Of a stretch of DNA of 64,000 nt, positions 1 through 11,514 are shown one piece after another. The translations under genes and the position numbers were made by a program. This DNA is from Ooceraea biroi (taxonomy: Eukaryota; Arthropoda; Insecta; Hymenoptera; Formicidae): contig NC_039519.1 in NCBI RefSeq assembly GCF_003672135.1, forward strand, positions 3,720,001-3,784,000, read 5' to 3'. Within the stretch, counting starts at the first letter, position 1. Every line of letters starts with the position of its first letter. The notes beneath the pieces were generated by a model. The model was not told the origin of the DNA, ran no database searches, and saw only the letters and a list, made by a program, of their open reading frames with translations.

Positions 1-41
1 TACTCACGTGCGAGCGAAGGAGCTATATATATACCGGGGGT

Positions 42-524
42 TTACTTTACTCGCACGAGTCGCTCGAACTTCCGCTCCACGGAGATTTTCATTAAACGGT
101 TGAATTGGATGGCGTCGAATAACTTCGAATTCATTACATCATGCTTTTCCCGTTTTTCGAAGCGAGCTTTCGCGAAGCCGTAATTACTAGAGTTTGCGGA
201 ATATAAAATGTATTTTACAATTTTTCGCGTGGGCTTCTTTCTTTTGAACGTTCTCCCGAACGAAGCCTTTGTGTTAAAATTCTGTGTGTGTACTGAATAC
301 ATCGTATTATATTTCGAGTATATATATGTTCTCGAAATATCATAAAATACAATGTTTCCTGTTTCGGCAAAATGTTCTACTTTTGCGTAATTACGTAGCT
401 TTACGAGTCGCCGCTGCGTCAGATCTTGTAGTTGATTATCGTTATCTGAGAAACTTGCTGTTATTTTCAGAGTCACAGGGTTACCTAGCCAAGAGATCAA
501 GAGCAAGAGTATTATCATCAGCAT
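42..524 (-). CDS. weak candidate: small secreted ORF at left edge
   Basis: An open frame of 160 codons begins with a strongly hydrophobic, signal-peptide-like stretch (MLMIILLLLISWLG) followed by a Lys/Arg-rich chain with no recognisable domain and no cysteine pattern. A possible splice donor (G/gtaacc) falls directly after the hydrophobic segment, so this could instead be only the first exon of a gene that continues to the left of the window. I see no good promoter: a TATATA run lies upstream near position 595, but no TCAGT initiator stands at the right distance. A chance ORF is the more likely explanation. No function is proposed. Confidence 0.15.
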   Translation of the reverse strand: MLMIILLLLISWLGNPVTLKITASFSDNDNQLQDLTQRRLVKLRNYAKVEHFAETGNIVFYDISRTYIYSKYNTMYSVHTQNFNTKASFGRTFKRKKPTRKIVKYILYSANSSNYGFAKARFEKREKHDVMNSKLFDAIQFNRLMKISVERKFERLVRVK

Positions 525-1544
525 AAATCTAGATTTTTATTTTATTCCGCGTTAAATTGCAGCTTAATTAATTCAAAGGAACATTATTCCCTATATAAAT
601 ATCGTCTATTTGCACGGTGATTTTTCCTTCATTTGTCTTTGACTATCACTTGGTACAAATCACTCTCCAGTTATTATCTCTGATCGATCCTGGCGAGAAG
701 CTCGCTCGCTGCCGGCAGTCCGGCACGGCATTCAGATTAGAGCCGCATTACAGTGATTATTAGTCCCAGATTCAACTGTTCTCCGGTTCGCGTGAGATCC
801 GCAAAAACCACAGCTGTTGAAAGGGAGTCATAAAATAACACGATTCAGCGTTAAATCGGTCGTTTAATCGAAAACAATGAGAGATGATCATATTATTCGG
901 GGGTACGATTAATGCATGCGCTCGCGTGCGATCAATGACTGAAAATATATGAATCTGTCAAACATTAATAACGCCAGTGAGATCAATTCGTGCACTTATT
1001 CGTTCGATAAATGGTTTGCGATTTATATACGACGGGGGAATCGCTAATACGTCGCTTTATTGGATTTTATTTTGCCGTGAAAGCGCATTGTGAACATTTT
1101 TCCCAAATAACGGACATAAATATGACCAGTATAAACGAAATTTGCACGTCACAACGGCAGAAGGTTTTCCAATTACGATAAAATATCACGCGGCGAGAAA
1201 ACAGGAATTATTTTGCAACCTGATAATTTCTCTTTGCGCACGTATTGATTGTCACCGTTGTGAGTCTCTCTTCCAATATCGAAGCCAACGATATCAGCGT
1301 ATACATCCCCGTCGCGATGTACGATTGGTACGACCGCGATGTGACGGCGCAATAATAATCATACGCGCGTTTCATGTAATTTAATATGTAATTGATGGAT
1401 ACTAATTCGGGCCACGACATAATGACGAACACTCCAATGTTGTATCAAGACTCGATGTATTTCGGAGGGAGCGCTTTTACGCAACGTGCATAATTCGCTT
1501 TGCCGACTGACATTAATCGCGCGCAATGTAAATGCTCTTGTTCA

Positions 1545-1577
1545 GCATTACGCGCCGCATTACGCGCCGCATTACGC
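1545..1577. repeat. 12-bp tandem repeat, 2.75 copies
   Basis: The unit GCATTACGCGCC is repeated head to tail with period 12: two full copies and a partial third. It is a small simple repeat with no known role. Confidence 0.85.
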
Positions 1578-3517
1578 TCGTTTTCTGATAAACTGCAATA
1601 GGATGCACGCACATACACGTGTGAAAGAGATTTATTTAATAATCCATTTACGTATGTAGCACGCGTGTTTCAGTGTATGTGCGTATGCATATAAACATGA
1701 GGTTTCCGCTAAACCGAGATGGAGCATGGGATTATAAAGAATATTACAATTAACGCGTGCAAATGGAAAAGAACAAAGAAATATATTCCATGTAGATAAT
1801 TGAAGATACATATTCCCAACACAACTGTTTGATTTCTCTCTCTCTTTCTCTCTTTGCCTGCCAAATTCTGTTTCATTGATAAGCACCATGCAGTTGATTT
1901 CACCCAGATCCCATCTCGTCGTGCGCAACGTCGGATGAACATCAACGGAAAAATGAAACGTTGTGCGAACGGTAGATCCGCGACTAATAACTCATTTCTT
2001 TCCCTCTCTCGGGGGGTAGTCGCGCGTTATCTTGGCGATTGCGCACGCACGGCTGTACTCGTACTTAAATTGAACTGGGAAATAGCTCCGGGGCCCCGAG
2101 ATCGACGACGCCGGGGGTTGCATCGAAGTTTCGATATAGCCGTAATTCCCAATTTGCCGAAGGTACTGAGCGCGGAACGCGGCCCGTCCACTAATGCGAT
2201 AAACGATCGCCGGACGCCTGGTTTCTGGCTGTACTACTAGCGGCGTCCGGCCAGTTTCCACATCAAAGCGGCTCGTACTGCGGCTCTCCCATGGACAGGT
2301 CTTGCGACAAACGCGAAATCCTGTTATCGATAAAATGTAATCGCTTTCACGTGAACGTGTCCAGCGTACGTTCTTTTTGTGGCAAGATCCCTCTTCTCGC
2401 CTTTTCGTTTATGTGAAATCATACTCGAGGGTGTGTGAAAAGAGCGAGACGTTGTTTCAAGCATCGAATGTATACCTAATATTCAACGTATTAAAATTGC
2501 AATGGACATTGTGGACGTTTTGGACGATCACGTTTTGCGAGATCGATGGTTTAAGCAGCTCTCTTCTACGTTACGAGGAAATTAACGTTTCCTGCTTGGA
2601 GGAACGTGAACGAAGTACAGCAGTTAATTCATGTCTCAGCTGGTATACATCTTGGTTCAAATATAAGTTTAGTTATTTGTAATGTTACAGAGGTGTGAAT
2701 GTAGGAAAAGATTGATATCGCTGAATCTCTAGAGCCAATTTTTGTGTTTTTTCTTTAGATTTATGTACCAGTATATTTAAAGTTTTAATAATAAATAATA
2801 ATAAATATTAAATAATAAATCATGTATCTAATATATTTATATACTATATTAAGATACATATTTACACATATTTATTACATCCTTAAGGCTTGGAATACTA
2901 TTCGATATTCCTTGAGCAATAAAAGAGATAATAAAATAGCGTCGTTATCAACAACGGTGCTCGGCGAGTCGACTCTAATTTCAATCGGGATACTTGATAT
3001 TTTGGGCAACTCAAAGGTTTCCGAGGTATCTAAAACCCGAAACGCATACTGCTATTCGAAGTACGTGACCGAAAACAGATATACACAGCACATACATGAT
3101 CCAATTTCGTCAATCGTCTGCTATTGAGTTTCCAACAATTTTACAAACGCTCCATTTCGCTCCAATGCTTAATTTAATACAGTACTTACGAGCGAAAATT
3201 TTGTTGAAAGGAACAGCGGGAATACTATTCAGCGAACAGAGAACGGAAGATTGTGAATACTCAAAGCTTTCATGTAGAACTTTAAATAGATGGCAAAGCA
3301 TTGTCTCGCTGCAAATTACAAATGGATCCTTTACTTTAGCAGAAATCTTCTCTTATAGCTTGTGATTGTTAAGATATTCACGTTGAGAATTAAAATAAAT
3401 TTACGAAGATTTTATATCATGCATTACAAACTTGCCACAATTTTTCATTTAAAAACTAGCGGAAAAGGTTGAGATAACTCGAGAAATTCCGCCGTTCGCC
3501 AAGTTTCGGATTTTTCG

Positions 3518-3609
3518 TTTATTAAAAAGTATTGCGGAAAAAAATGCTACAGGAATCAAGATGTTTATTAAAAAGTATTGCAGAATAAAAATGGTACAGG
3601 AATCAAGGC
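3518..3609. repeat. 46-bp tandem duplication
   Basis: Two adjacent copies begin with TTTATTAAAAAGTATTGC at 3518 and 3564. They differ at a few positions, so the duplication is not brand new. It is non-coding. Confidence 0.8.
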
Positions 3610-6600
3610 TCAATCATCGTTATCTTTTTAAGCACTTTGAATTTCACATATTCGCCGCATTTTGCATTCTACATCCACCGACGTCGAAATCGATCGACAA
3701 CCGTACGCCGATAAGGGTGTGTATCAATGGACGTTGGAAATTATTGATCTAATAGCAGTGGAGAACGTGTTACAGATCCCATGTACGCTTCGCTCGCTGC
3801 TGCGACTTAGTGCCGCGCGTATGACCGTATCGATATCGATATTATGCCCCGCGGCACGCTCTGCGACATTCACCCCCATATTTGGCTGACAAACAAACCC
3901 CACATGCTGTTTTCCACTTTGAACTTGAGAAGTTCAACGATAAATGTACTCTGCAATTTTAGTTTCGCAAAAATTTCCAGGCTCGCTGAGCTGCAAGCAA
4001 ATGAGATGCGTGAAAAAAGAGAACCCGCACACCGGAGAGTATCATGTATTTCGCTTAGCTTAGTTAACACACGCATAGAATTCGCAGCATCGATATAAAT
4101 TTTGCCAATGCGCTAATTCGATAAACAATTAAACAATTTCATAGATTCCGTAAATTGCGATTTTATTAAACTGATTGCGCCGATATCGACATCTCTCATT
4201 ACATTTTCACAAAACCCGTTAATTTGAAATTTATTACCGGCTGCATAATAAACATCGCTCTTGGATTACTTACCAACATAATAAAATTCCAAATTGGTTT
4301 CGGAGCATAACACGTTTCGCGTTGAAATTTTCTATTAGTGCCTTGCGGAAGGGAACCAACCTTAAACACATTACTGAAATATTCATAATGCAACGATGGC
4401 GGAAAGTATTTTATATAATATATCAATACGTGTCAATTTACAGGAAAGAGGATGATATTTCAAAACATTGACGGATTATTATTCTCGTGTTGAAAGTCTT
4501 CATATTATCCACGCATCCGCAAGTTTATTCATTTATTTATTCCAAGAACAAAATGCTACCGACTTCTTTTCGATGCACACGTCCATTCTTTCATGCTTGC
4601 GCTTCATGCATTCTCTTCCGTTTAGTCCTGCTGAAATGATTATCGAATTAGTGTTACAAAGGAGGAAGGCAGTACGCGTACGTTCTAAGCTAAGATACGT
4701 ACGTTTGCTTCGTTATCTGACTGCCTTTGTTCCGATATCGGACTTCCCTCCTGAGCGACTATCAGAAACGTGAAACTCGTTCTCGTTGTGCCTGGAAAGT
4801 CCTCTAGGCTGCTGTCACGTTAATTAAACACACGTTACTGTGACTCGTGTAAAACATCGCCCGATCTGAATTCGAAACTCACTTCAAAAATATCCTCAAA
4901 ATGCGCATCGAAAACGGTAATCAATTCATTGACATACAAATGGGGATTTCAGCGCTTCCGGAGATTGATTTAATTAATTTGAGAGTGAGAAAATCTGAGG
5001 AATAAAGATGCGAGATCGAAAACTCGAGAGAAGACTCCTCACTGGGAGATCCAAAAGTATCAGATATCCGAGAGAGTTCCTGGAGCTGAAAGTAAGCTGC
5101 AAGCACAAATAGTTGGGAGATAACTACTAATAGGATGTAAACGAATTGAGGCACGAATTAAATTTTCGCCGGGGATATTAGAATGCAAATTAGTTGCGGG
5201 ATATTTTCTCCTCGTTATATACGGGATGTGTCCCAGATCCGCGGCGTGTCCTTTCTCGTGCACATCAGCACTTTGGCTGAATCCAGCAGAATCGATCCTC
5301 CGAAAGAGAACGCCCCACCATGCGTGATTTTTAACTCGAGATCATGCGGGCATTTAGAAAAATGCGGAAAATAAAAATTTCGTATATTAAGAGACACGAG
5401 AATTCTGACAGCCATAATTTCACTGAAAAGCTTTTTAACAAATTCTCTTCCGGGGAGAGATATCCTTTCGGAACGCACGAGATCGCGTTTGCTCAGAGTT
5501 TTACAACGTCTAATTTACCGTTAAATTCTAAAAGGGCTATGCAAAAAGCTCCCTGAGGCTATGTACCATGAATAGATGGGCATACTAAAAGGAAATCGTT
5601 GTTGGTTCGATCTCGAGATTTTCCGGTGCTCTTGGTTTTACTACCATTATGGGCTTTTGTGCGCTCGACTACCACAATGCAAAAGAAATATTGTAAATGT
5701 TATGAAATAAGTTTTATATTAATAATTATATGAAATAAAAATATAAATTTATAATAATAGAATATTATAAAATAAATTTGACAATATTACAAAATGATGA
5801 TATATGATATCTAATATAAAATAATAGTGTGCATTTAATAGAATATTATAATATTTTAATAAATAATGATTAAATCATGAAAAAAAATAATTGCAAATTT
5901 TCAGATTTATATTTAAGTATTGCCATTATATCAGAGCAAAAAATAGTAACACTTGATTATAAAATAATTAATTCATTCACTTCCTATCTGTTTCAATCAA
6001 ATTAATTAGCGCGCGTCTCCGCGAAACGTGTAAATAATTATTTTAAAATCGCTATGTTTACGTAGATTTATTATGACAGTAATCATATATGTGCAGGCGA
6101 GTTTAATAACGAGACACATATTGCGATTAGCAGAGAGCGTGTCAGAAATTACTGTGAAAATTACTTGCAACCAGTGGCTCTCTGGAAAAACCAGATCCGC
6201 GTTACACGACAAGATCCCATAAAGTTACGTGTGTGCGAACGAACAAAATCAACGGTCGATACGGCGCGATGCGCCAGGTCTCGCTGCAAATGATTAAAGT
6301 GCATGCGCGGGTTTTTCGAGGCGAACGCGTGAGAAAGAAAGTCTTTTATTTCGTTGAGAAAGCAGGAAGACCGTATCATTATACGCGATTATGGCACGTA
6401 CCTGCCGCGCGTTGACGTCTCGCGTTACCGTTCCTCCTTCTTTGAGCTGGATCAGCGAAGCATACGCGCCTCGTTACACGCACGAGAACGCAAAGCAAGC
6501 GCCACGCGATATCTGAGGAAATTACTGGACATGTGCCTTTTCCGCGGTTCAGATTTCAGCCGATCGACCGCGTGATTTAATCGGATTCATTCAGACGTTA

Positions 6601-9600
6601 ATCGGCTTAAATGCTGTTATTGTTATATTGATTCGTTGATCACTTTATCGGTCGTACAATCAATTTCGTCTAATTATTAATAAATTTATCAATTTATCTG
6701 TTATTCGACCTTTTTGGCGGGAAACAAAATGACCGTATCGCAAAATGCACGGAGGGGAATTAGGTCGCGGGACTAAACTTTGACCCTCGTACCTTCGCCG
6801 CATGTTAAATACGGCTGTCTCCCATCTCGTGTTGCCATTAAAGCTTACCCCTCGAACCTAGCGAGTAACGCGCGAAATCAGGAAGCCGCATGTAGTGCTA
6901 ACGACAAATGCAACGTTAGACAGAAGCAGAACGTGTAGATGAATTTTTCATTGAATTAATTATCGATATTGCTATTGGTCTTAAAAAGTTAGCAATAAAT
7001 TTCATTTATTTTGCTTCTGCACGTTGAGATGACTATTTATGCATCTCAACGTGTACAAATGAAAGCTGATGTCATCATATGAAAAACACGGATTCGTTTC
7101 TTCGCTAGAGAAATAATATCTGCGATATCATCCGAAAGCTTTATCCCGTTGCCACGGTGAAGGGATTGTTTTCTCGTTGAAGTAGGAGAGAATAGGGATC
7201 TCGGCAACCGCCGAATAATAGCGGCTGACATTATCTGCACTTCTGATCCACTGATGCGAATTTTTCTCCGAAAGCGAAACTTTCATAATTTCTTGGTACG
7301 ACGGTATTTCGAAAAATTTTGTGGCACGGCCTTCCTCCTTCCTTGCCGCGATTTCGTCATTTCCCTTAATTCAAAACATGAGATTACACGAGTCCTTCGC
7401 AACTTGCGACACAGTGACTCAATATGAGAAAATGTAATGCCATGAGAGCGAAAATTGGCAGTTTGGAAAACAACGATCTAGAATCGCCTGGATGCATTTA
7501 TCAAAATTGTGGCACACGCGCGAACGTGGCACGAGAAATTTGAGATGCATGAAACAGGCAAGGCTCTCGTGCTCCATACGCTACATCGTACATCGGCATC
7601 GTACATCGGCGCTTGTTATTGACATAATTTTCCAGGAAAATTGCGATAAAATATAAGTAATTTCTGATTAAAAATTAAAAGTTCAAATTCAATATTAGAT
7701 AGAAATAGTGTACACAAAAACGCTCGCGACTATCAGGATGAACAGAAGCTAAAAAATAAATTGCAGTGGTTTCAAATATTTTATTTTCACATTCACTGTT
7801 GGCAAAATGACCCACAAAAAAAAGCGAGCGCAGAGTCGGGATAGCCGGAAAAAGGGACAGATTTTCTCATAATTATATCTCGCCATGCGAGAAAATTGGA
7901 GTTTTGCAGCTAACGCGGTTTGCAACGTTGGGATTGATTGACTGCAGCGTTTTCGATTGAATCGCGATATCGAAATTTGTATTACCAGAAAGCGATGTGC
8001 ACACCATTGCGAAACCTTTACAACACCAATATGAACCTCTGCAATCGATGTATCGTACAATTTCGTTTTTTCTCTCTTCGTCTTTTTTTTCAACGCAAAT
8101 AGTACAATGCATCGGTCTTTAAATATATATTTTTCGCGCTCAATATTTTTTTTTTATTGAAAACAATAGCTCGCGACAATGAAAAGTTTGGAAATGCGTG
8201 CATGTCTGGCGCACAGAAATTTCCTTTTTTTCCGAAAGGAATGAACATCTTGATAGAAAAAAGAAAAAAAAGAAAACAGAAAAGAAAATCCCGATTGGCC
8301 ATGATTATCGTATTCGGCGAATGTTCCGAATCAGCATGCAGCTATCCTATCCTCCTATTGAGGGAATCTTAAGATGAAGAGGGGCCGGGGGACGGGGTGC
8401 GGCCGACGGAGCAGGGAGAGCGCTGGCATTTGCATAATATGGGAATCGCTCCTGAGGCCAAGCCATTGTTCCGAGCGTGTCTATGTGCGTGGAGTAGTAT
8501 GTGAGAAGATTCGACGAGCGGAAGAACATCCGAATACGTAACCCGGCGATAATAATTACGTTCCTGTTCCACGTAGCGCGCGGCGCGCTGCTTGGGCAAC
8601 GCTCTCTTCCTTTCTCCCACACCAGATCGGCCGCTCCGGGGGGAATTCGCCTGGTACTCTACTTGTTTGAAGACCTCGTTTCGCCACCGATTGATCCGGC
8701 GATCTGAGAAAGAGAGCCACGCGGAGAAAGAGGATGAAGCAGCGAGAGGGGGCCGGTGAGGAGGGAGGGATCAGGAAAGATACCATCCCTGGGGCGAGAA
8801 ACGGGAAAGCGGTCCGTTGACAAGGATCCCCGGCCAGCGAGGGTAACACTCCGGTTTCAGGAACCTTTGAGTGATCACTCAACAAGTCACCCGGGATGAA
8901 TATGGAAACCAAGCGTGAAATGTAGAGTAATTCAATTCACGTGTTACGCAGATGTTACCTCATGAGAGTGATTCAAATTCTCTCGCGATTATCCAGCGAA
9001 TGCAAAGAGCTGTGATGTTCTTTTAGCTGGAATATTATGAAAGGCCATTTCTCAGGCGTTGCCGTAACATTGTCGTGTTCTAACGTTTAACTAGGTCTGG
9101 ATGTTAATATAAATGTTTCCTTTGCTTCGACGATTTTTAAATAGGATCTTAAATATTTATAAGATGGCATATGATGTCATCTGCTTCGCACATGAATCAC
9201 TTAGATTTATTCATTTGTTATATAATAATTAGCGTTTAGAAACGAGCGCACGACGCAAGTCTCCTTAGTGGCGACTGACGGTAGTGGGTGCATATCAAAG
9301 CAGCGGCTGTTTAGATATGCGAATCAAGATACAACATGGCCTGCATTGGATCTAACATGATGAACATTGCTGCTATTTCGATGCTCAATGTTCTGCCGAT
9401 CGCTGTACCGCAACTGATCCTCTTGTACCATTACTGTACCGTCTAACTCTCGCGTCGTTCAGCGTTCTCTTTGATAGTTGATGTGGAAGGCAACAACATT
9501 ATGATTCGGTACGATTGATGTACGTGCGCCATTTCCTAGATCGCTTGGAGTGTCATTACGTTTCGTCATAAATATTTCGAGAGAAAATGATCTCATCAAA

Positions 9601-10476
9601 CTCAGTATTCTGCGGCAGTATCGGAATTACATTTTTCGAGCTCTCTTTTGGTATTTCCTGAGATTTTTAATAAAAATATCACAATATTTTATGACTATTT
9701 AGATATGTTGCAGAGCGAGGGATGTTTCAATTAATAAATCCAAGAAAGTATCAAATGGCAATTTGCGAATAACTTTGTCACCCAAAAAGTACGATTCAAT
9801 GTAAGACCCATCAATTTCTTACAATAGTACGCATTTCCGTTGCACGAAGGAAAACAGATTGAACGTTTTATGCGACTTCAAAGAACAACGTAATAGAAGA
9901 GTAGAAAGTTTAATCGTCGGTATTTATTGTCTTACTCGGCTATTAAATTAGCGCTAATTAATATTACCGCAGCCGCTTCTAGATCTGAAATGCCAGCCAC
10001 GTGCACTGCACACGGCGGAGCTGCATCGTGTCCTCGTAACATCTGCTTGGACTAATATATGTACAATAATGCACGTAATGCGAGGTAATATTACCAACTT
10101 GACGCGGCAAGTACTAGTATTAGTACTTTACAAAGTTTTTTTTTCAGCTCTGGTATCATTATTTAAACTTCAAATAAATCTCGCTTTTTACGTTCCAAGA
10201 GTTCGCATCGAGGGCGATAAAACGTCATGTGTCATAATTTAACGACAAACGGAACTTCGAAAAACAATAATGAACGCGATGAGCAGTGAAAAGTTACTGT
10301 AAGATATGGAAAGATAGTAGAGACCGTCAGGTCGCGTAGAGGATCAGAAAAAAAACAATACGATGACAACAGCAAGAGCGTTGGCCATACACGCTATGAC
10401 TGGGCATGAGGAACCAGGGATCCCGATAGGGTTCAGGACCAAGACCAAGGCAATCTTTGAATTATTTTTCGCTTAC

Positions 10477-10641
10477 AGCAGCCAAAGTGCGATGTTGACC
10501 ATTGTGTCGAACATATAATTGACCGTCAGCGGTATTATACCAGGTTTACTTGAGGTACCCATCATCGTACACGTTTTGCCTGAACTCGTTTGGCCGTAGC
10601 AAATACCGTACCATTAAACCCGCTGATGGCACCGTCGACGA
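10477..10641 (-). pseudogene. kinesin motor fragment, left arm (antisense copy)
   Basis: Read on the minus strand, this repeats the kinesin exon of the right arm: the P-loop region, then a diverged version of the PGII..NYMFD..VNI segment, ending at a GTAAGC donor. A one-base deletion just before the P-loop breaks the frame, and many substitutions have accumulated, so it cannot make a kinesin. It pairs with 10688-10853 to form the inner part of the hairpin stem. Confidence 0.8.
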
Positions 10642-10687
10642 TAGGTTTTACAATCGCCTTTTTTTCAGTAGATGGGAAAGAAAGTCG
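10642..10687. other. 46-nt loop of the kinesin hairpin
   Basis: This is the unpaired spacer between the two arms. It contains the pyrimidine tract, splice-acceptor AG (10667-10668) and first 19 bases of the exon belonging to the right arm only. If the locus were transcribed, this would be the terminal loop of a stem of about 343 bp. Confidence 0.75.
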
Positions 10688-10853
10688 TCGTCGACGGTGC
10701 CATCAGCGGATATAATGGTACGGTATTTGCCTATGGCCAAACAAGTTCAGGCAAAACGTTTACTATGATGGGTACCTCAAGTAAACCTGGTATAATACCG
10801 TTGCCGATAAATTACATGTTCGACGAAATGGTCAACATTCCACTTCAGATGTT
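10669..10853 (+). pseudogene. kinesin-7-like motor exon fragment, right arm
   Basis: A single exon-like piece reads [19 protein letters not shown], then the P-loop GQTSSGKT and FTMMG, and on to [19 protein letters not shown]. This is the nucleotide-binding core of a kinesin motor domain; the MMG after the P-loop and the surrounding residues look most like the CENP-E (kinesin-7) group. It is preceded by a pyrimidine tract and AG at 10667-10668 and followed by a GTAAGC donor at 10854. It was therefore copied from genomic DNA with its intron edges, not from mRNA. The frame begins with a stop codon (TAG) right after the acceptor and closes at TAA just beyond the donor. At about 60 residues, against roughly 330 for a motor domain, it is a non-functional fragment. 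Confidence 0.85.
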
Positions 10854-10998
10854 GTAAGCGAAAAACAATTCGGCGATTGTCTTGGTCTTGAACTCGACTC
10901 GATCGGGATCCCTGGTTCCTCACGCCTAGTCATAGCGTGTATGGCCAATGCTCCTATGTTGTCATCGTATTGTTTTCTTTCTGATCCTCTACGCGACC

Positions 10999-11166
10999 CA
11001 TTGACATAGGAATATATATATAGTGATATATATATATATATATATCACTGGCGAAACCGAACATATTCGAACAGCCGAAGCTACACGAAGTGCCAGTGCT
11101 CTCCCCTTACTGCTAATTTCAGCTTCCCCTCGTAAAAGACTCCGTCCATACATTCCTATGTCAATG
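10999..11166. mobile_element. 168-bp MITE nested in the foldback right arm
   Basis: Perfect 15-bp terminal inverted repeats (CATTGACATAGGAAT) bound the element, with an exact 8-bp target duplication ACGCGACC on each side (10991-10998 and 11167-11174). An AT-repeat palindrome capped by AGTGA/TCACT lies inside. Eight-base duplications are typical of the hAT superfamily and also of P elements; the ends do not settle which. It is non-coding and is the youngest of the three nested insertions. Confidence 0.85.
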
Positions 11167-11514
11167 ACGCGACCTGACGGTCTCTACTATCTTTCCATAT
11201 CTTACATTACATATGCTTTTCGTATTCAGCAAACCATTTTGGACTTGGGTTGGAAAGTTTTCTGCACGCGGCGTGTTCGCCTAACTTGGTACCTTCGGAT
11301 TACCATTTATTCTAATCGATGCAGTGCTTTTTAACTGGATAGTACTTTCAGGATGTGACTGAGAAAACTTTTTCGCAAAGAAATTCGAGATTTACCCGAG
11401 AGACGGCAGAAAATCGTAAAAAACGAGGGTAAACATTTCGATGACTAAATTATATTGCACTTAAAAAAAGCAAAAACGTACAAAAATGACTAACACTTTT
11501 GCATACAGCTAATA

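Larger units (their letters stand above)
525..10117. other. intergenic, no gene recognised
   Basis: No exon with a recognisable domain is seen on either strand. Short open frames occur but lack paired splice sites or family motifs. The stretch holds a 12-bp triple repeat (1545-1577), a 46-bp duplication (3518-3609), AT-rich blocks (2770-2830, 5690-5880) and a GC-rich island (about 8375-8900) that contains a POU-type octamer ATTTGCAT at 8428-8435. The island might be a promoter or an unassigned 5' exon, but nothing shows which. Confidence 0.5.
10298..11206. mobile_element. foldback element carrying a kinesin exon in both arms
   Basis: This is a long inverted repeat. The left arm is 10298-10641 (344 bp). 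The right arm is 10688-11206 and is 343 bp once a nested 168-bp element and its extra 8-bp duplication are removed. The two are separated by a 46-nt loop. The outer ends read TGTAAGATATGG and its complement, and the insertion is flanked by a 4-bp duplication TTAC (10294-10297 and 11207-11210). The other mariner copy, which is uninterrupted, confirms the empty site. By eye the arms are about 85-90% identical, so this is an old duplication and not an assembly artefact. No transposase ORF is present. Four-base duplications occur in several DNA-transposon groups, and I cannot assign the family. Confidence 0.85.
10120..11512. mobile_element. mariner-type short element (MITE), interrupted
   Basis: The ends read TTAG... 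and ...CTAA, and are flanked by TA at 10118-10119 and 11513-11514, the target duplication of the Tc1/mariner superfamily. The right terminal repeat contains CACTTTTGCATACAGCTAA, which matches the ends of the copy at 16831-17314. The internal sequence is also shared with that copy, for example the run AACAATAATGAACGCGATGA. After removing the 909-bp foldback and one copy of its 4-bp target duplication, this copy is 480 bp, against 484 bp for the intact one. No transposase is encoded, so it is a non-autonomous element. The left terminal repeat is more decayed than the right. Confidence 0.85.

Noticed and set aside
10298..11206. Inverted repeat as an assembly artefact
   Set aside because: The arms differ at about 10-15% of positions, only one arm carries a nested MITE with its own target duplication, and the outer duplication matches an independent empty site.
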